Of a stretch of DNA of 42,889 nt, positions 1 to 8,431 are shown piece after piece. Location of the stretch: NCBI GenBank assembly GCA_947462815.1, contig CANHQR010000028.1:1-42889 (forward strand), written 5' to 3'. The notes under the pieces were generated by a model. That model ran no database searches, was not told where the DNA came from, and saw nothing but the letters and a program-made list of their open reading frames with translations. Within the stretch, counting starts at the first letter, position 1, and each line of letters begins with the position of its first letter. The DNA is from Pseudobdellovibrionaceae bacterium (GTDB lineage: Bacteria; Bdellovibrionota; Bdellovibrionia; Bdellovibrionales; JAMPXM01). The translations under genes and the position numbers were made by a program.

Positions 1-122
1 CCCCTACGAACCACAGCTGTCCGCTGCTCGGAAGTGGCGCCTAGTGGAAAGCAATGTGGACATGGTCGAGGCATCTCCTCGAGGCCAGAGCAAATTCAGC
101 GCCTCGCCTCGTGAAACCCCAA

Positions 123-144
123 AGCACAATCAACTGGCCCAGTT
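123..144. repeat. end of a third palindromic element copy
   Basis: The reverse complement reads AACTGGGCCAGTTGATTGTGCT, matching the ends of the elements at 14384 and 38866. The palindrome is AACTGG-G-CCAGTT, with a matched G-to-C and C-to-G exchange relative to the other copies. The body would lie toward position 1; the opposite end is not visible in the window. The rest of 1-143 has no recognisable gene. Confidence 0.6.
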
Positions 145-1226
145 TACAAATTCTTCGCAAACAAGGCGTAGCGATGTTCCCAGAGATCCTCAGCCTTACC
201 GGCATAGGTCTCCGAGATGTTACCACGCCTTACGAGGGCATGAATCATCCGATCATGACCGGCCGCAAGAGCAGACTCACATGAGTAGCTCATCACGGCG
301 CTCGAAAGCCCTTGCCCACGGAACTTCGCCGAGACCGCTAAAGTCTTAATGACCACATAGTCTTGGTCGATGAAAGCAAATGAAAAAGCCGCCGGCTCCC
401 CAAAAGGCGATCGCAAAAGATACGCATGCTGTAAGCTCGTCGGCCCGCCCTTCAGTGCCGAGAGTCCTGTTACATAGAGCGACTCAAAGACCGCATAGGG
501 AATCGGCGTAAATAGAAAAGCCTCATCGAAGCTCTGCATCGACATATCGTAAAGCCCACGCATCAACTCCGCTCGAGAGCCCGGTTCAAGAATCAAATCT
601 GCAAAGGTATGAGCGCGAAAGCCCGCCGCCTCGGCTTTTTCCCGCGAAGGCTTCAGCTTGGCCGCGAAGCCCACTAGATTTCCGAGACCTTTGGAATGGT
701 ACTTCTCCAAGATCTTGTATCCATTCTCAGGCCATAAAAATTCGTCGCCAACGACCTGCTGAGGCTCCCAAGAGAATCTGGGCGTCGGCCCGATTTGTGA
801 TTTGTCCTCTTGCCAGAGTCGCGCACGATAAGGAAACCATGTCGTCATCACCATCGGCCCAACCACTCGACTCGCGCCGCGCTGTCGAGCCCAGTCTTCC
901 GCAGCCTGGGTGAGCTTTTGAAACGCAGCTCGGCGATTCTCACCTTCGCAGGTCGATGCGAAGAAGCCCAAAGCCACCGCTCGCCCTTGATCTAAACTTT
1001 GCGTCGCACCCATTCGGGAAAACCCATCAGGCGAATTCAGAGCGAAAAACATATTCGGAACATCAAGCGAACGACCTACGAACCGAGCTTCCATGGAATC
1101 GACTTGGGGCGGTGAGACCTCGGCCCCTAAGCCCAAGAATTGACTCAAGATCTGTCCCTGAAGCGGTGCAGATCCCAAGCTGATCACTTCAGATGTGACG
1201 TTCATTTGTGATGAAGACTCACTCAT
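144..1226 (-). CDS. GNAT-type N-acyltransferase (YghO-like)
   Basis: Probable acyl-CoA or acyl-carrier N-acyltransferase, cytosolic. The C-terminal ~100 residues contain the GNAT acyl-CoA loop (RGQGLSSA) after a beta strand. The central part, with a 'WARQRGASRVVGPM' stretch followed by 'FLWPENGYKILEKYHSKGL', resembles tandem-GNAT proteins of the YghO type, a group that includes bacterial ceramide-synthase-like enzymes; this is recognition by eye, not a search. The ATG at 1226 (MSESSSQM) is chosen; an in-frame TTG at 1250 is possible and has no better ribosome site. It is the last gene of a four-gene minus-strand run, 90 bp after the dikinase gene, so it may finish the same product. The TAA stop abuts the end of a repeat element. 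A general GNAT call is safe; the substrate is unknown. Confidence 0.7.
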   Translation of the reverse strand: MSESSSQMNVTSEVISLGSAPLQGQILSQFLGLGAEVSPPQVDSMEARFVGRSLDVPNMFFALNSPDGFSRMGATQSLDQGRAVALGFFASTCEGENRRAAFQKLTQAAEDWARQRGASRVVGPMVMTTWFPYRARLWQEDKSQIGPTPRFSWEPQQVVGDEFLWPENGYKILEKYHSKGLGNLVGFAAKLKPSREKAEAAGFRAHTFADLILEPGSRAELMRGLYDMSMQSFDEAFLFTPIPYAVFESLYVTGLSALKGGPTSLQHAYLLRSPFGEPAAFSFAFIDQDYVVIKTLAVSAKFRGQGLSSAVMSYSCESALAAGHDRMIHALVRRGNISETYAGKAEDLWEHRYALFAKNL

Positions 1227-1316
1227 GTCGCTGATCCCACTTCCGGCCAAAGGCCCATGATCTTACTGGCTGCAGTCTGAGGTTTGACGACTTGTCGACT
1301 CGCTTGATCACGAGTC

Positions 1317-4142
1317 TTAGGGTGCCTTCTCGAGAATACGCATTTCACCTCGCGCTCCATCGAGACGGACACGATCACCTGTCTTCAACTTCTTCATGAG
1401 ACCGCCCGAAATTCCCACGATGGTCGGCAGCCCCAGCTCACGAGCGACGACCGCCGAATGAGACAATAAACTTCCGCGTTCGATCAAAAGACCGCTACAA
1501 CTCGGATAGAGCGGTACCCAGCCCGGATCCGTGCGCTCAGTAACAAGTATTTCGCCATCGATACCCTCAGCATCTTTCATGTCGCGTACAACTCGGACTG
1601 CACCTTCGACAACACCTGGACAGCAGGGCGTCCCGATGAGCACATTAGGATCATCCGACTTCGGTCGATCTTTCGCCAATAGATCGAGCTCCGCAAGGAC
1701 CTGGGCAAACGGCAGACTCACACCCACCGCACCTTCCAGAAGGAAGCGATCGGGCGGAGGCATAGATCGATCGTAGGCCTGGAATTCAGCCTTTCGAAGT
1801 TTGGCGAGCTCGCCGAGAGCCAAAGTCACACTGCGCCCTTCATTGTAGGCGATTAACTCTTCAATCGTTAAATAGAATACATCTCGCTCCGCTTGCAAAA
1901 TCCCGAGCTGCTGCAAGCGATAGCCCATAGCCCTAATCAAATGCCGAGCAACGCCAAAGACTTTCGTGCGCGCAAAACGCAGATTCTCCCGATTGCGCAC
2001 GGCTCTTCGCGTCTGATGGAGAATCCAATTGTAGAACCACAGCTTCCATCCACCCAGGCGGCGGCGAAGTTCATCTTCGGCCTTGGCACGAATCTCTTTT
2101 TCACGTCTTTCCATGGCTTCAATATCATAGGCCTTGGTGCGGATATAACTTTGCACACTGCCGACAACGAAAGCTGGGTCATCGTGGAGATCGCTCTCTT
2201 CAAGCTTCAACTCATTGATGCAGCGAAATCCATATTTATCAAGAAAGCTCTCAAAAGCCGCTTTCACTTTGGGATCGCGACCGGCTTTGATCTCGGCCCA
2301 TACTGCATCGGGCTTGTCAGACACAAACCACTTTTTAAACGCTTCGTCGCGGGTCTTGTCGATATCCGCCGCAATCCTCATCAGCGTCTTTGTCGGCTCT
2401 GTGGATTCAAGATCACCCTGACCACACAGCAAGTCATTCTGCAGAGCCTGAACAGCTTGTGACTGAGTTGCGTCACCTCCGGCCACCCACTTCTCTGTGA
2501 GGCTCTTGAGCAAACCGAAGAAAATCATGCAGAGGTAGTCGTTGATAATCGGCACCTGCCAACGCGATAGAAACGCCGTCTCCAGGTGACTATACTCGCG
2601 AAGCAACTGATCGAGAGGTAGCGAACGATAATTCTTGTGCCGTGCCGTTTCGTAAGTCGGCACAAAGCTTCGGTTAAACTCTGCAATGAGTGAATCAATC
2701 TGCAAGAAGCGACCGACCGTTTTAGCCAACAAAGTGAGTTTCTGAACGAGAGAGTATCTCGGAGGATGCTGAACGAACTCAAAAAGTTTAGCAACCTCGG
2801 GCTTGAGTCCTTGTTTAGTGCCCATCATGGTTTCCATGAAGGACTTGTTCGAGGCGGATCCCGGCAAAAGCAGCACCAGCTTATACCAATTGACGAGGTT
2901 ATAGTAGATCCGCCCGCGGATGAGACCCAGCATGTTGCGAAACACATCTTCTCGCTCGATGATCCAAGCCGGCGGCACACCCATAACATCGCAGAATTGA
3001 ATGTAGACCTGCCGATAAGCGCGCGAGGCAAAGCTAAAGGTCAACGGTGTCGTCACGCCCGAGTAGCTCTCGATGATGTTAGAGTTATCCCATAGCGTAG
3101 GCTCTTGGCCGCGCACATCTGTTTGAAAGAAGACATCCGGAGGCAGACTCGTGATCGGCCGAGTTTGCACACAGTAGAGCTGTTGAGCATCAAAGGCCCA
3201 TTCGCAGTCTTGGGGTGAGCCGAGCTTTTTTTCAAGATCGACCACCAATTGCGCCACGGCTTGAACCTCAGGCGCAGAAAGGCTCGGCGCTTTGGCGCTG
3301 TCTGCGGATACCGCGACCTTAACAAGGCCACCGGCCTCGTTTCGACGAAAAGCTTCGTTTTTCTCAACCAGTTCCGACTTGTATTGGAGTGGAGCCGAGC
3401 TTGACCCCAGAAGGGAGGCCCTGGACACATCAAAGTTGTCGCTCTCTAAGTAACCGCTGACCAGCCCTTCACCCAAACCATAGACAGACGAAACCAAAAC
3501 AGAGTCCCGATCCAGAGCGCGAACGGGATTGCGCGAAAAGGCAACGCCGCTCACACGGGCATCGACCATTTTTTGGATCACGACACCAACAGCGAGATGT
3601 TCCAACTTAATTCCGCGCTCTACGCGATAGGCCAAGGCCCGTGCCGAAAATCCAGAAGCCCAGCAGCGTTTTAGGGATTCGAGAATTTGCTCCTCACCTT
3701 TTTGGAAAAGATAACTTGAGAATTGGCCCGCGAAGGAGTTTTCAGCCGAATCTTCATCCAATCCCGATGAGCGGACCGCAACCGTTTGCTGCTGCCAACC
3801 CAAACGAGCCAACTCGGCCTGAATGGCACTACGGACCTCCACAGGAACTTGGCTTTTGAGAAACTGAGCTTCAATCTCTGAGGCAATGGCGTCAAAGTTC
3901 ACCGTGCGCGCATCGGTGTGGAGATCAAAGGGTAACTTCAACATTTGATCGAGGCGATTCTGAGTGATGAATAACCTGAAGCTCGAGGCAGTCACGGAAA
4001 ACCATTCGGGTACAGGTACACCCAGAAGGCTCATACTCGCCATATTGCGAGCCTTGCCTCCGGCTTCGCGTGTCAGCAAATCACGCCGATCGGTTTCAGA
4101 TAAAGATCGAAGCTCTTCAGGCCGGATGATCAACAAACTCAT
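1317..4142 (-). CDS. PEP-synthase/rifampin-phosphotransferase-like dikinase
   Basis: 941 residues in the order ATP-grasp domain (about 1-340, PPDK N-terminal type, with 'GGKARNMASM' near residue 30 and 'CEWAFD' near 320), a long helical middle region (about 345-830) and a C-terminal swivelling phospho-histidine domain (about 845-935, 'LLSHSAVVAREL', His about 895). The C-terminal PEP/pyruvate-binding barrel of true PEP synthase is absent. This order is that of rifampin phosphotransferase, in which the beta-phosphate of ATP passes through the His to a hydroxyl on a bound small molecule, giving AMP and Pi. The middle region probably sets the substrate, and it is not one I recognise. It lies 27 bp after the UbiA-like gene, so the acceptor may be a prenylated or lipid product. 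ATG with a GGTGG-type ribosome site just upstream. Confidence 0.8.
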   Translation of the reverse strand: MSLLIIRPEELRSLSETDRRDLLTREAGGKARNMASMSLLGVPVPEWFSVTASSFRLFITQNRLDQMLKLPFDLHTDARTVNFDAIASEIEAQFLKSQVPVEVRSAIQAELARLGWQQQTVAVRSSGLDEDSAENSFAGQFSSYLFQKGEEQILESLKRCWASGFSARALAYRVERGIKLEHLAVGVVIQKMVDARVSGVAFSRNPVRALDRDSVLVSSVYGLGEGLVSGYLESDNFDVSRASLLGSSSAPLQYKSELVEKNEAFRRNEAGGLVKVAVSADSAKAPSLSAPEVQAVAQLVVDLEKKLGSPQDCEWAFDAQQLYCVQTRPITSLPPDVFFQTDVRGQEPTLWDNSNIIESYSGVTTPLTFSFASRAYRQVYIQFCDVMGVPPAWIIEREDVFRNMLGLIRGRIYYNLVNWYKLVLLLPGSASNKSFMETMMGTKQGLKPEVAKLFEFVQHPPRYSLVQKLTLLAKTVGRFLQIDSLIAEFNRSFVPTYETARHKNYRSLPLDQLLREYSHLETAFLSRWQVPIINDYLCMIFFGLLKSLTEKWVAGGDATQSQAVQALQNDLLCGQGDLESTEPTKTLMRIAADIDKTRDEAFKKWFVSDKPDAVWAEIKAGRDPKVKAAFESFLDKYGFRCINELKLEESDLHDDPAFVVGSVQSYIRTKAYDIEAMERREKEIRAKAEDELRRRLGGWKLWFYNWILHQTRRAVRNRENLRFARTKVFGVARHLIRAMGYRLQQLGILQAERDVFYLTIEELIAYNEGRSVTLALGELAKLRKAEFQAYDRSMPPPDRFLLEGAVGVSLPFAQVLAELDLLAKDRPKSDDPNVLIGTPCCPGVVEGAVRVVRDMKDAEGIDGEILVTERTDPGWVPLYPSCSGLLIERGSLLSHSAVVARELGLPTIVGISGGLMKKLKTGDRVRLDGARGEMRILEKAP

Positions 4143-4169
4143 TTTCCACCCACTTCAAGACGAAACGTT

Positions 4170-5150
4170 TTACTTTGATGCCGCTGTACCAAAGATCAGA
4201 GCATTGAGGATCGGAGCCCAAATGTGGAAAAACAGCGAGAGCGTCGCCATACCCTCAATCACTTTGTGCGCACGCGGTTTAAACAACAGTACGATGTACG
4301 AAAGAAAGGTCAGCGCGGAAAAGGGCGCCATCCAGACCGTGAGGCCTGTCTGCGAAGCTCCACCTAGGGCAATCAAAGTGAGAAACATGACAATGATGGC
4401 ACTACCTTTAATGCCGTAGATTTGTCGATAAGTTGCGAGGATAGGATGGGCATCAGCATCTTGCTTGCGAGAAACTTCGTAAGTGAAGAAGCTTCCCAAC
4501 ACTGCAACAGACCATGCCAAGATCTGCGCAGTCTGGGCTCCTACGAACTCACGACTCACAAACGGAATCCACGGATGAGGGTCCTCGATGATCATCACGC
4601 TCGTTCGACCCGCGTCTTGAGCGGCAGCCATCAAGATACAAAATGGAATGAGGATAACTTGATGCGTGATCGCGTAAGCGAGAGGACTTCTGCCGAGGGC
4701 CTCGCCGACATAGAACTCTCGATACATCAGCCAAAGCCAGAGTGTCGTCACAATCGCCAAACCAGCGGCCCATCCCGAGTGCAGCGCGAACCCGAATGAG
4801 CCGAGGAGACCTGCGAGCATCAAATATTGGATGACGCGTCCCACGTGGTTCTGACTGAGCCATCCCTGCGGCAGAGGTCGCGACGGATTGGCCACGACGT
4901 CTTTGTCGTAGTCTTTAAGCTCATCCATCAAGCGAAGCGTGCCAAACAACCACAGCGCATACAAAAAACTAGCCAAGGTTTTTAAATTGAAGAGGCCACC
5001 GGGATGATCGCCGCCGCCCGCCTGAGCCGCGCCGGAGAGAGCTAGACCTCCGGAAAGTAGCAAGTAGACAGGGATGGGAAAGCGCATTTTCACATAAGCC
5101 CACCACGCGGCGGCTGAGTTGGTAGGAAAGGTCGGGGTTGTTGGTTTCAT
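4170..5150 (-). CDS. UbiA-family membrane prenyltransferase
   Basis: 326 residues with eight or nine hydrophobic helices. The first Asp-rich motif is 'DELKDYDKD' followed by 'NPSRPLPQG' (about residues 77-95), and a second acidic motif ('YEVSRKQDADAHP') lies near residue 230, the arrangement of UbiA-type intramembrane prenyltransferases that join a polyprenyl diphosphate to an aromatic or other acceptor. The first motif is a variant of the usual NDxxDxxxD. ATG with a good AAGGAG site 7 bases upstream. It sits between the AMP ligase (87 bp upstream) and the dikinase (27 bp downstream), so a role in a shared lipid or meroterpenoid pathway is more likely than ubiquinone or haem synthesis, whose usual neighbours are absent. 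Acceptor and prenyl length cannot be read from sequence. Confidence 0.8.
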   Translation of the reverse strand: MKPTTPTFPTNSAAAWWAYVKMRFPIPVYLLLSGGLALSGAAQAGGGDHPGGLFNLKTLASFLYALWLFGTLRLMDELKDYDKDVVANPSRPLPQGWLSQNHVGRVIQYLMLAGLLGSFGFALHSGWAAGLAIVTTLWLWLMYREFYVGEALGRSPLAYAITHQVILIPFCILMAAAQDAGRTSVMIIEDPHPWIPFVSREFVGAQTAQILAWSVAVLGSFFTYEVSRKQDADAHPILATYRQIYGIKGSAIIVMFLTLIALGGASQTGLTVWMAPFSALTFLSYIVLLFKPRAHKVIEGMATLSLFFHIWAPILNALIFGTAASK

Positions 5151-5237
5151 CTTTCACTCCTTTAGGAGAAAAGTTTGACGTCAAGTGAGAGTCCAACTCA
5201 TTAAGAGCATCAATTTCTCAGCTACAATGCGGTCGAC

Positions 5238-6740
5238 TCACGCATCCTTCTTCCGCCACTGACGACTCGCCTTCGCGCTCTGCGCTCGGTCGATTCGCGC
5301 CCGATGTCGGCGATCTCTTTGAATTCGACAGCTTCTCAATTCCATGATGTCTTGAGCTTCGGCAATCTCACTCCAGGCTCGCTGTAAAGACTCTGTATCG
5401 CCGTCGACATAGACGACCCCGCCACAGGCATTTCGCATCAAAAACACACGGCTATGCCCAAGCTTTGCGGCCAGACGTTGCTCCCACTGAAAATCCGCTT
5501 CGGACTGAGCCGATCGACCCGCGTACCACCAAATCCCTTGGCGTTCGGCGATTCGATCCCCCATTTTATGCCAAACCCGATCCTGTTCATCGCGGCGTTT
5601 ATTTTGCCGGTTTTCCTCTACGACACCTTCGCCTTGGCCGACGTAGAATTGGCAAACATGCGGACCTGTGACCCAGGCCGTATCGGGCTCAAGCTGAGAC
5701 TGGATCATTTCAATCGGGCGCCCCAAGGCTAGCGTCTGAAAACAGCCCGCGTCTCGCGAGACCTGCACGGCCTCGCGAGCATCCATAAGGGCCACCGGCT
5801 CAGCTTCACTCGATCCGTAAATATGCACGAAGTCAGATTCGGGAAACCGTCGAAAGGCCGCTTCAAAGATCTCGCAGTCCGTAAGCGCCCCTCCCACGTG
5901 GACTTCTTGAAGTGAGGTATAACCCGTATGTTTCAACAGCAGCTGTAAAAATGCAGGGCCCAATGTGGCTGTCTGCGGCGCCAAAGCTGTCGGAAGTTCG
6001 CCAGCCCAACGCAGATGCCGAGCTTTCCAAGCCGGCGGAATCACCACTGAAGCACGCTGACTGGCGAGATTCGCGAAAACGAAGTTTGTGAAAATGGTGA
6101 GCTCTGGACCCGAATATCGATCGTGATGCAGAGCCTGTGAGAGTACGCGATGTTGATCGAGCAGATACTGGTGGCGTCTCGCGACACCCTTCGGCGCACC
6201 TGTGGTGCCACTGGTGAAAGCCAAGAGGCCACCGTGCTGAGGCTCAACGCCGACGACTTCGAGACTTGTACCGGTGGCGGCCAGGGCGCGGAGTTGCGAT
6301 AGAGATTTCCAGATCGGGATGCCGCGAATTGCGGGCACTCGTAATCCCCAAAAGCGACCCAACCAGGAAGCCAGGAGCAATCGGGGTTTCAAGCCTCTCA
6401 CCACTCCTTCAATCCGATCCAAAGGCATCCATGGTTCGACAACCGCGACCTCAATTCCAAGCGCCAAGGCCGCCAGCACAAAGGCATAAAGATCGGCTTG
6501 TAGACCCTCTGCCAACAAAACTTTGTCACCATATTGAAGCCCTAATTTCTTTAAAGCACTTTGATAGATCTCGGCCCGTCGACCTAGCTCCGCAAAACTC
6601 ACCACCGACTGGCCTGGAAAAATCAGTGCAGGCCGGGAGCCGACGAGATCCAAGGCACGAAGGACCGGCGCGACGCCATTCAGTCGCCCTTCTCGAACCA
6701 CCTTTTGTTGTTTGAGCTCCGTCGTCATAGGTTCAAGCAT
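5238..6740 (-). CDS. AMP-forming acid ligase (ANL superfamily)
   Basis: 500 residues. The nucleotide-binding loop 'FTSGTTGAPKG' lies near residue 175, 'YGSSEAEP' replaces the usual YGxTE around 310, and 'GDRIAERQGIWWYAGRS' (about 395) is the GD...GR motif. It should activate a carboxylic acid as an acyl-adenylate and pass it to CoA, a carrier protein or an amine. The C-terminal end ('DRRHRARIDR') resembles that of OleC-like and fatty-acid ligases but has Arg/Ala where a catalytic Lys is usual, so the second half-reaction may differ. It is the first gene of the minus-strand run; four 13-bp repeats lie just upstream. There is no clear ribosome site before the ATG at 6740; a second ATG follows four codons later. 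Confidence 0.8.
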   Translation of the reverse strand: MLEPMTTELKQQKVVREGRLNGVAPVLRALDLVGSRPALIFPGQSVVSFAELGRRAEIYQSALKKLGLQYGDKVLLAEGLQADLYAFVLAALALGIEVAVVEPWMPLDRIEGVVRGLKPRLLLASWLGRFWGLRVPAIRGIPIWKSLSQLRALAATGTSLEVVGVEPQHGGLLAFTSGTTGAPKGVARRHQYLLDQHRVLSQALHHDRYSGPELTIFTNFVFANLASQRASVVIPPAWKARHLRWAGELPTALAPQTATLGPAFLQLLLKHTGYTSLQEVHVGGALTDCEIFEAAFRRFPESDFVHIYGSSEAEPVALMDAREAVQVSRDAGCFQTLALGRPIEMIQSQLEPDTAWVTGPHVCQFYVGQGEGVVEENRQNKRRDEQDRVWHKMGDRIAERQGIWWYAGRSAQSEADFQWEQRLAAKLGHSRVFLMRNACGGVVYVDGDTESLQRAWSEIAEAQDIMELRSCRIQRDRRHRARIDRAQSAKASRQWRKKDA

Positions 6741-6782
6741 CCGATCAAAGTTTAGACGAACTCGTAATTTTTCCAGCTCAAG

Positions 6783-6834
6783 TGGCCAGGGTCATTGGCC
6801 AATGCTTCTGGCCAATCTTCTTAGCCAATGTTTT
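6783..6834. repeat. four tandem 13-bp repeats upstream of the ligase operon
   Basis: Units start at 6783, 6796, 6809 and 6822. The first three begin TGGCCA and the last TAGCCA, and the last three share the core GCCAAT. The block lies 43-94 bp upstream of the first gene of the minus-strand operon and between it and the convergent end of a small membrane-protein gene. The even 13-bp spacing suggests repeated binding of one protein, but no regulator can be named. Confidence 0.65.
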
Positions 6835-6898
6835 TTCGCTCATCTCTCTGCATAATCTCTTGGGCCTCGTTTCATTTCCGTACTCATACCCAGAAAGC

Positions 6899-7288
6899 TC
6901 ATATCTCGGATCCCGCTACGGGTTCTGCGCCTCGATGAGCGATCCACAACCAAGATAACAGAGTCCACATTAAATGATTCACGAGGAAGACACCACGAGG
7001 CGCATTTGCGCGCGGGTTTGGAAAAATTCTCCGCGCCTCATCCGCGGCTAGCAAAAGATGGTAGATTGCATTTGCGTGCGCGAGTCTGAGTGGCGAACCC
7101 GGCCAAAAGATCAAGAGACTTATGCCGTTGATCACGAGAAGTCCTGACAAGAGCTGAAAGCGCGATTCGATTTGCCAAGAACCCAAGCGCTCGCGCAAAT
7201 CAACGAGCTCATGACGCCAAAGCCAATCGGCCCAAAACGCGTGAAGCACAAGGAGTGAAACTGTGCAGGCGATGATGAGTTGGCTCAA
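6899..7288 (-). CDS. small three-helix membrane protein of unknown function
   Basis: About 129 residues. Hydrophobic segments lie at about 2-20 ('LIIACTVSLLVLHAFW'), 45-63 and 102-120. No known family recognised. The open frame extends further upstream to 7507, but that part is hydrophilic and lies antisense to the secreted-protein gene. The TTG at 7288 is preferred because it places the first hydrophobic helix at the N-terminus and has a GAGGTGAAG ribosome site directly upstream; a GTG at 7297 is the alternative. It diverges from the next gene. Confidence 0.5.
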   Translation of the reverse strand: MSQLIIACTVSLLVLHAFWADWLWRHELVDLRERLGSWQIESRFQLLSGLLVINGISLLIFWPGSPLRLAHANAIYHLLLAADEARRIFPNPRANAPRGVFLVNHLMWTLLSWLWIAHRGAEPVAGSEI

Positions 7289-7343
7289 AACCTTCACCTC
7301 GATGCCTTGGCCATGGACCACTTCATTGTCCGGGTTCACGCGG

Positions 7344-8246
7344 ATGTTGTCACGATCGAGTGCAGTCGGACTGGGCGTACTCGCGATCCTTTCGACCTCC
7401 ACCGCCGTGGCGCAGGACCCCAGCTCTTTTCCTTCCGAATGGGAGTCTTTGCAGAGACGAAATACTCGAGGTCCAGAGTGCTTTCGAACACATTTGCGCG
7501 AGGCCATTCAACTGAACCGAACACGCGGTGTACTTTATGCCCAACTGAGCCAAGGCGAAAGTCAGGCCCTTACCGATAAACTGATCTCTCTCGAGCGCCT
7601 CGCGATCTTCGGCAGTTACTTACCTTTCCTTGGCTACAATTTCGATGAGCGCGCCCTGGAATGGCAAAACTCTTCAGCCCGCATCCAGATCGTTTGTGAT
7701 GAATTCATCTCGATGCATGAAACTCCAGCCTATCGTTCACAGTTTGCGGATGGCCCAGTCCGTAAGTCCCTCTCGATCGGTCGCGAGCTTGAGGCCGAAA
7801 TTCTTCCGCCCTTGCTTTCCCCAATTTCGATTCAGCGTCGATTGCGAAGGGCCTTGAATTCTTCGCCAGAGAAATTCATCGCCCATCAACATTTGGCCAA
7901 TGAGGCACATCAGCTCCTCCAAGAGCTCGAGGGTCACTGGCCAACCCGCGATGGTCAATACCTCGGCGGACCTCGACCTGACATTTCGGAACTTCGAAAA
8001 TCAAACTGCATGCTCCGTCACATGCTTGAAAGCATCCGACGGATTGCGAGGCTTTCGCCGCGCCATCATATGCGCGCCTTAGATTTTGGACTCCGCTCAC
8101 CTCTTACACTTTCGCAAGATTTGCTCACAGCCCACATCAAGTGGCTCGGTGAGGCCATTGAAATTGATCGAGAGGCCGCAGCCCTTCATCAACGGGGAAT
8201 TCCCATCGTCTGCAATGATGTGCCGACCATTCCCGACGCTCGATAG
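7344..8246 (+). CDS. secreted protein of unknown function
   Basis: About 300 residues with a clear signal peptide (basic start MLSRSS, hydrophobic core, cleavage after AVA before Q). The mature part is mostly alpha-helical with several Cys and many Arg and no domain I recognise. The start at 7344 is chosen because the signal peptide begins there. An upstream in-frame GTG at 7263 has an AAGGAG site and would add 27 residues, but would overlap the start of the divergent membrane-protein gene. A 30-bp hairpin follows the stop. Exported to the periplasm or outside; function unknown. Confidence 0.6.
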   Translation: MLSRSSAVGLGVLAILSTSTAVAQDPSSFPSEWESLQRRNTRGPECFRTHLREAIQLNRTRGVLYAQLSQGESQALTDKLISLERLAIFGSYLPFLGYNFDERALEWQNSSARIQIVCDEFISMHETPAYRSQFADGPVRKSLSIGRELEAEILPPLLSPISIQRRLRRALNSSPEKFIAHQHLANEAHQLLQELEGHWPTRDGQYLGGPRPDISELRKSNCMLRHMLESIRRIARLSPRHHMRALDFGLRSPLTLSQDLLTAHIKWLGEAIEIDREAAALHQRGIPIVCNDVPTIPDAR

Positions 8247-8304
8247 CTTTCGACCGAGACTCACGAGTTCGACTCCTTTGGCGCACACAATCTTCGGCTT
8301 GCTC

Positions 8305-8334
8305 GACAGAGGTCGAGACTTCTCGACGTCTGTC
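8305..8334 (+). terminator. hairpin after the secreted-protein gene
   Basis: The arms GACAGA-G-GTCGA and TCGAC-G-TCTGTC face each other over a six-base loop with a single G/G mismatch. There is no T run after it, so it may be a factor-dependent terminator or an RNA-stabilising hairpin. Confidence 0.4.
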
Positions 8335-8431
8335 CAGTGACAAGCTGGAGCCAAACTCGCCGGACGTCGCAATTTCGGTTCCGTTTTGGAACTTACCTCG
8401 ACAACATATTCCTCAATTTCAACGCTAGAGC

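Noticed and set aside
1893-2462. 189-codon open frame on the plus strand
   Set aside because: It lies wholly antisense to the dikinase gene, has no ribosome site or recognisable domain, and reflects codon bias of the opposite strand.
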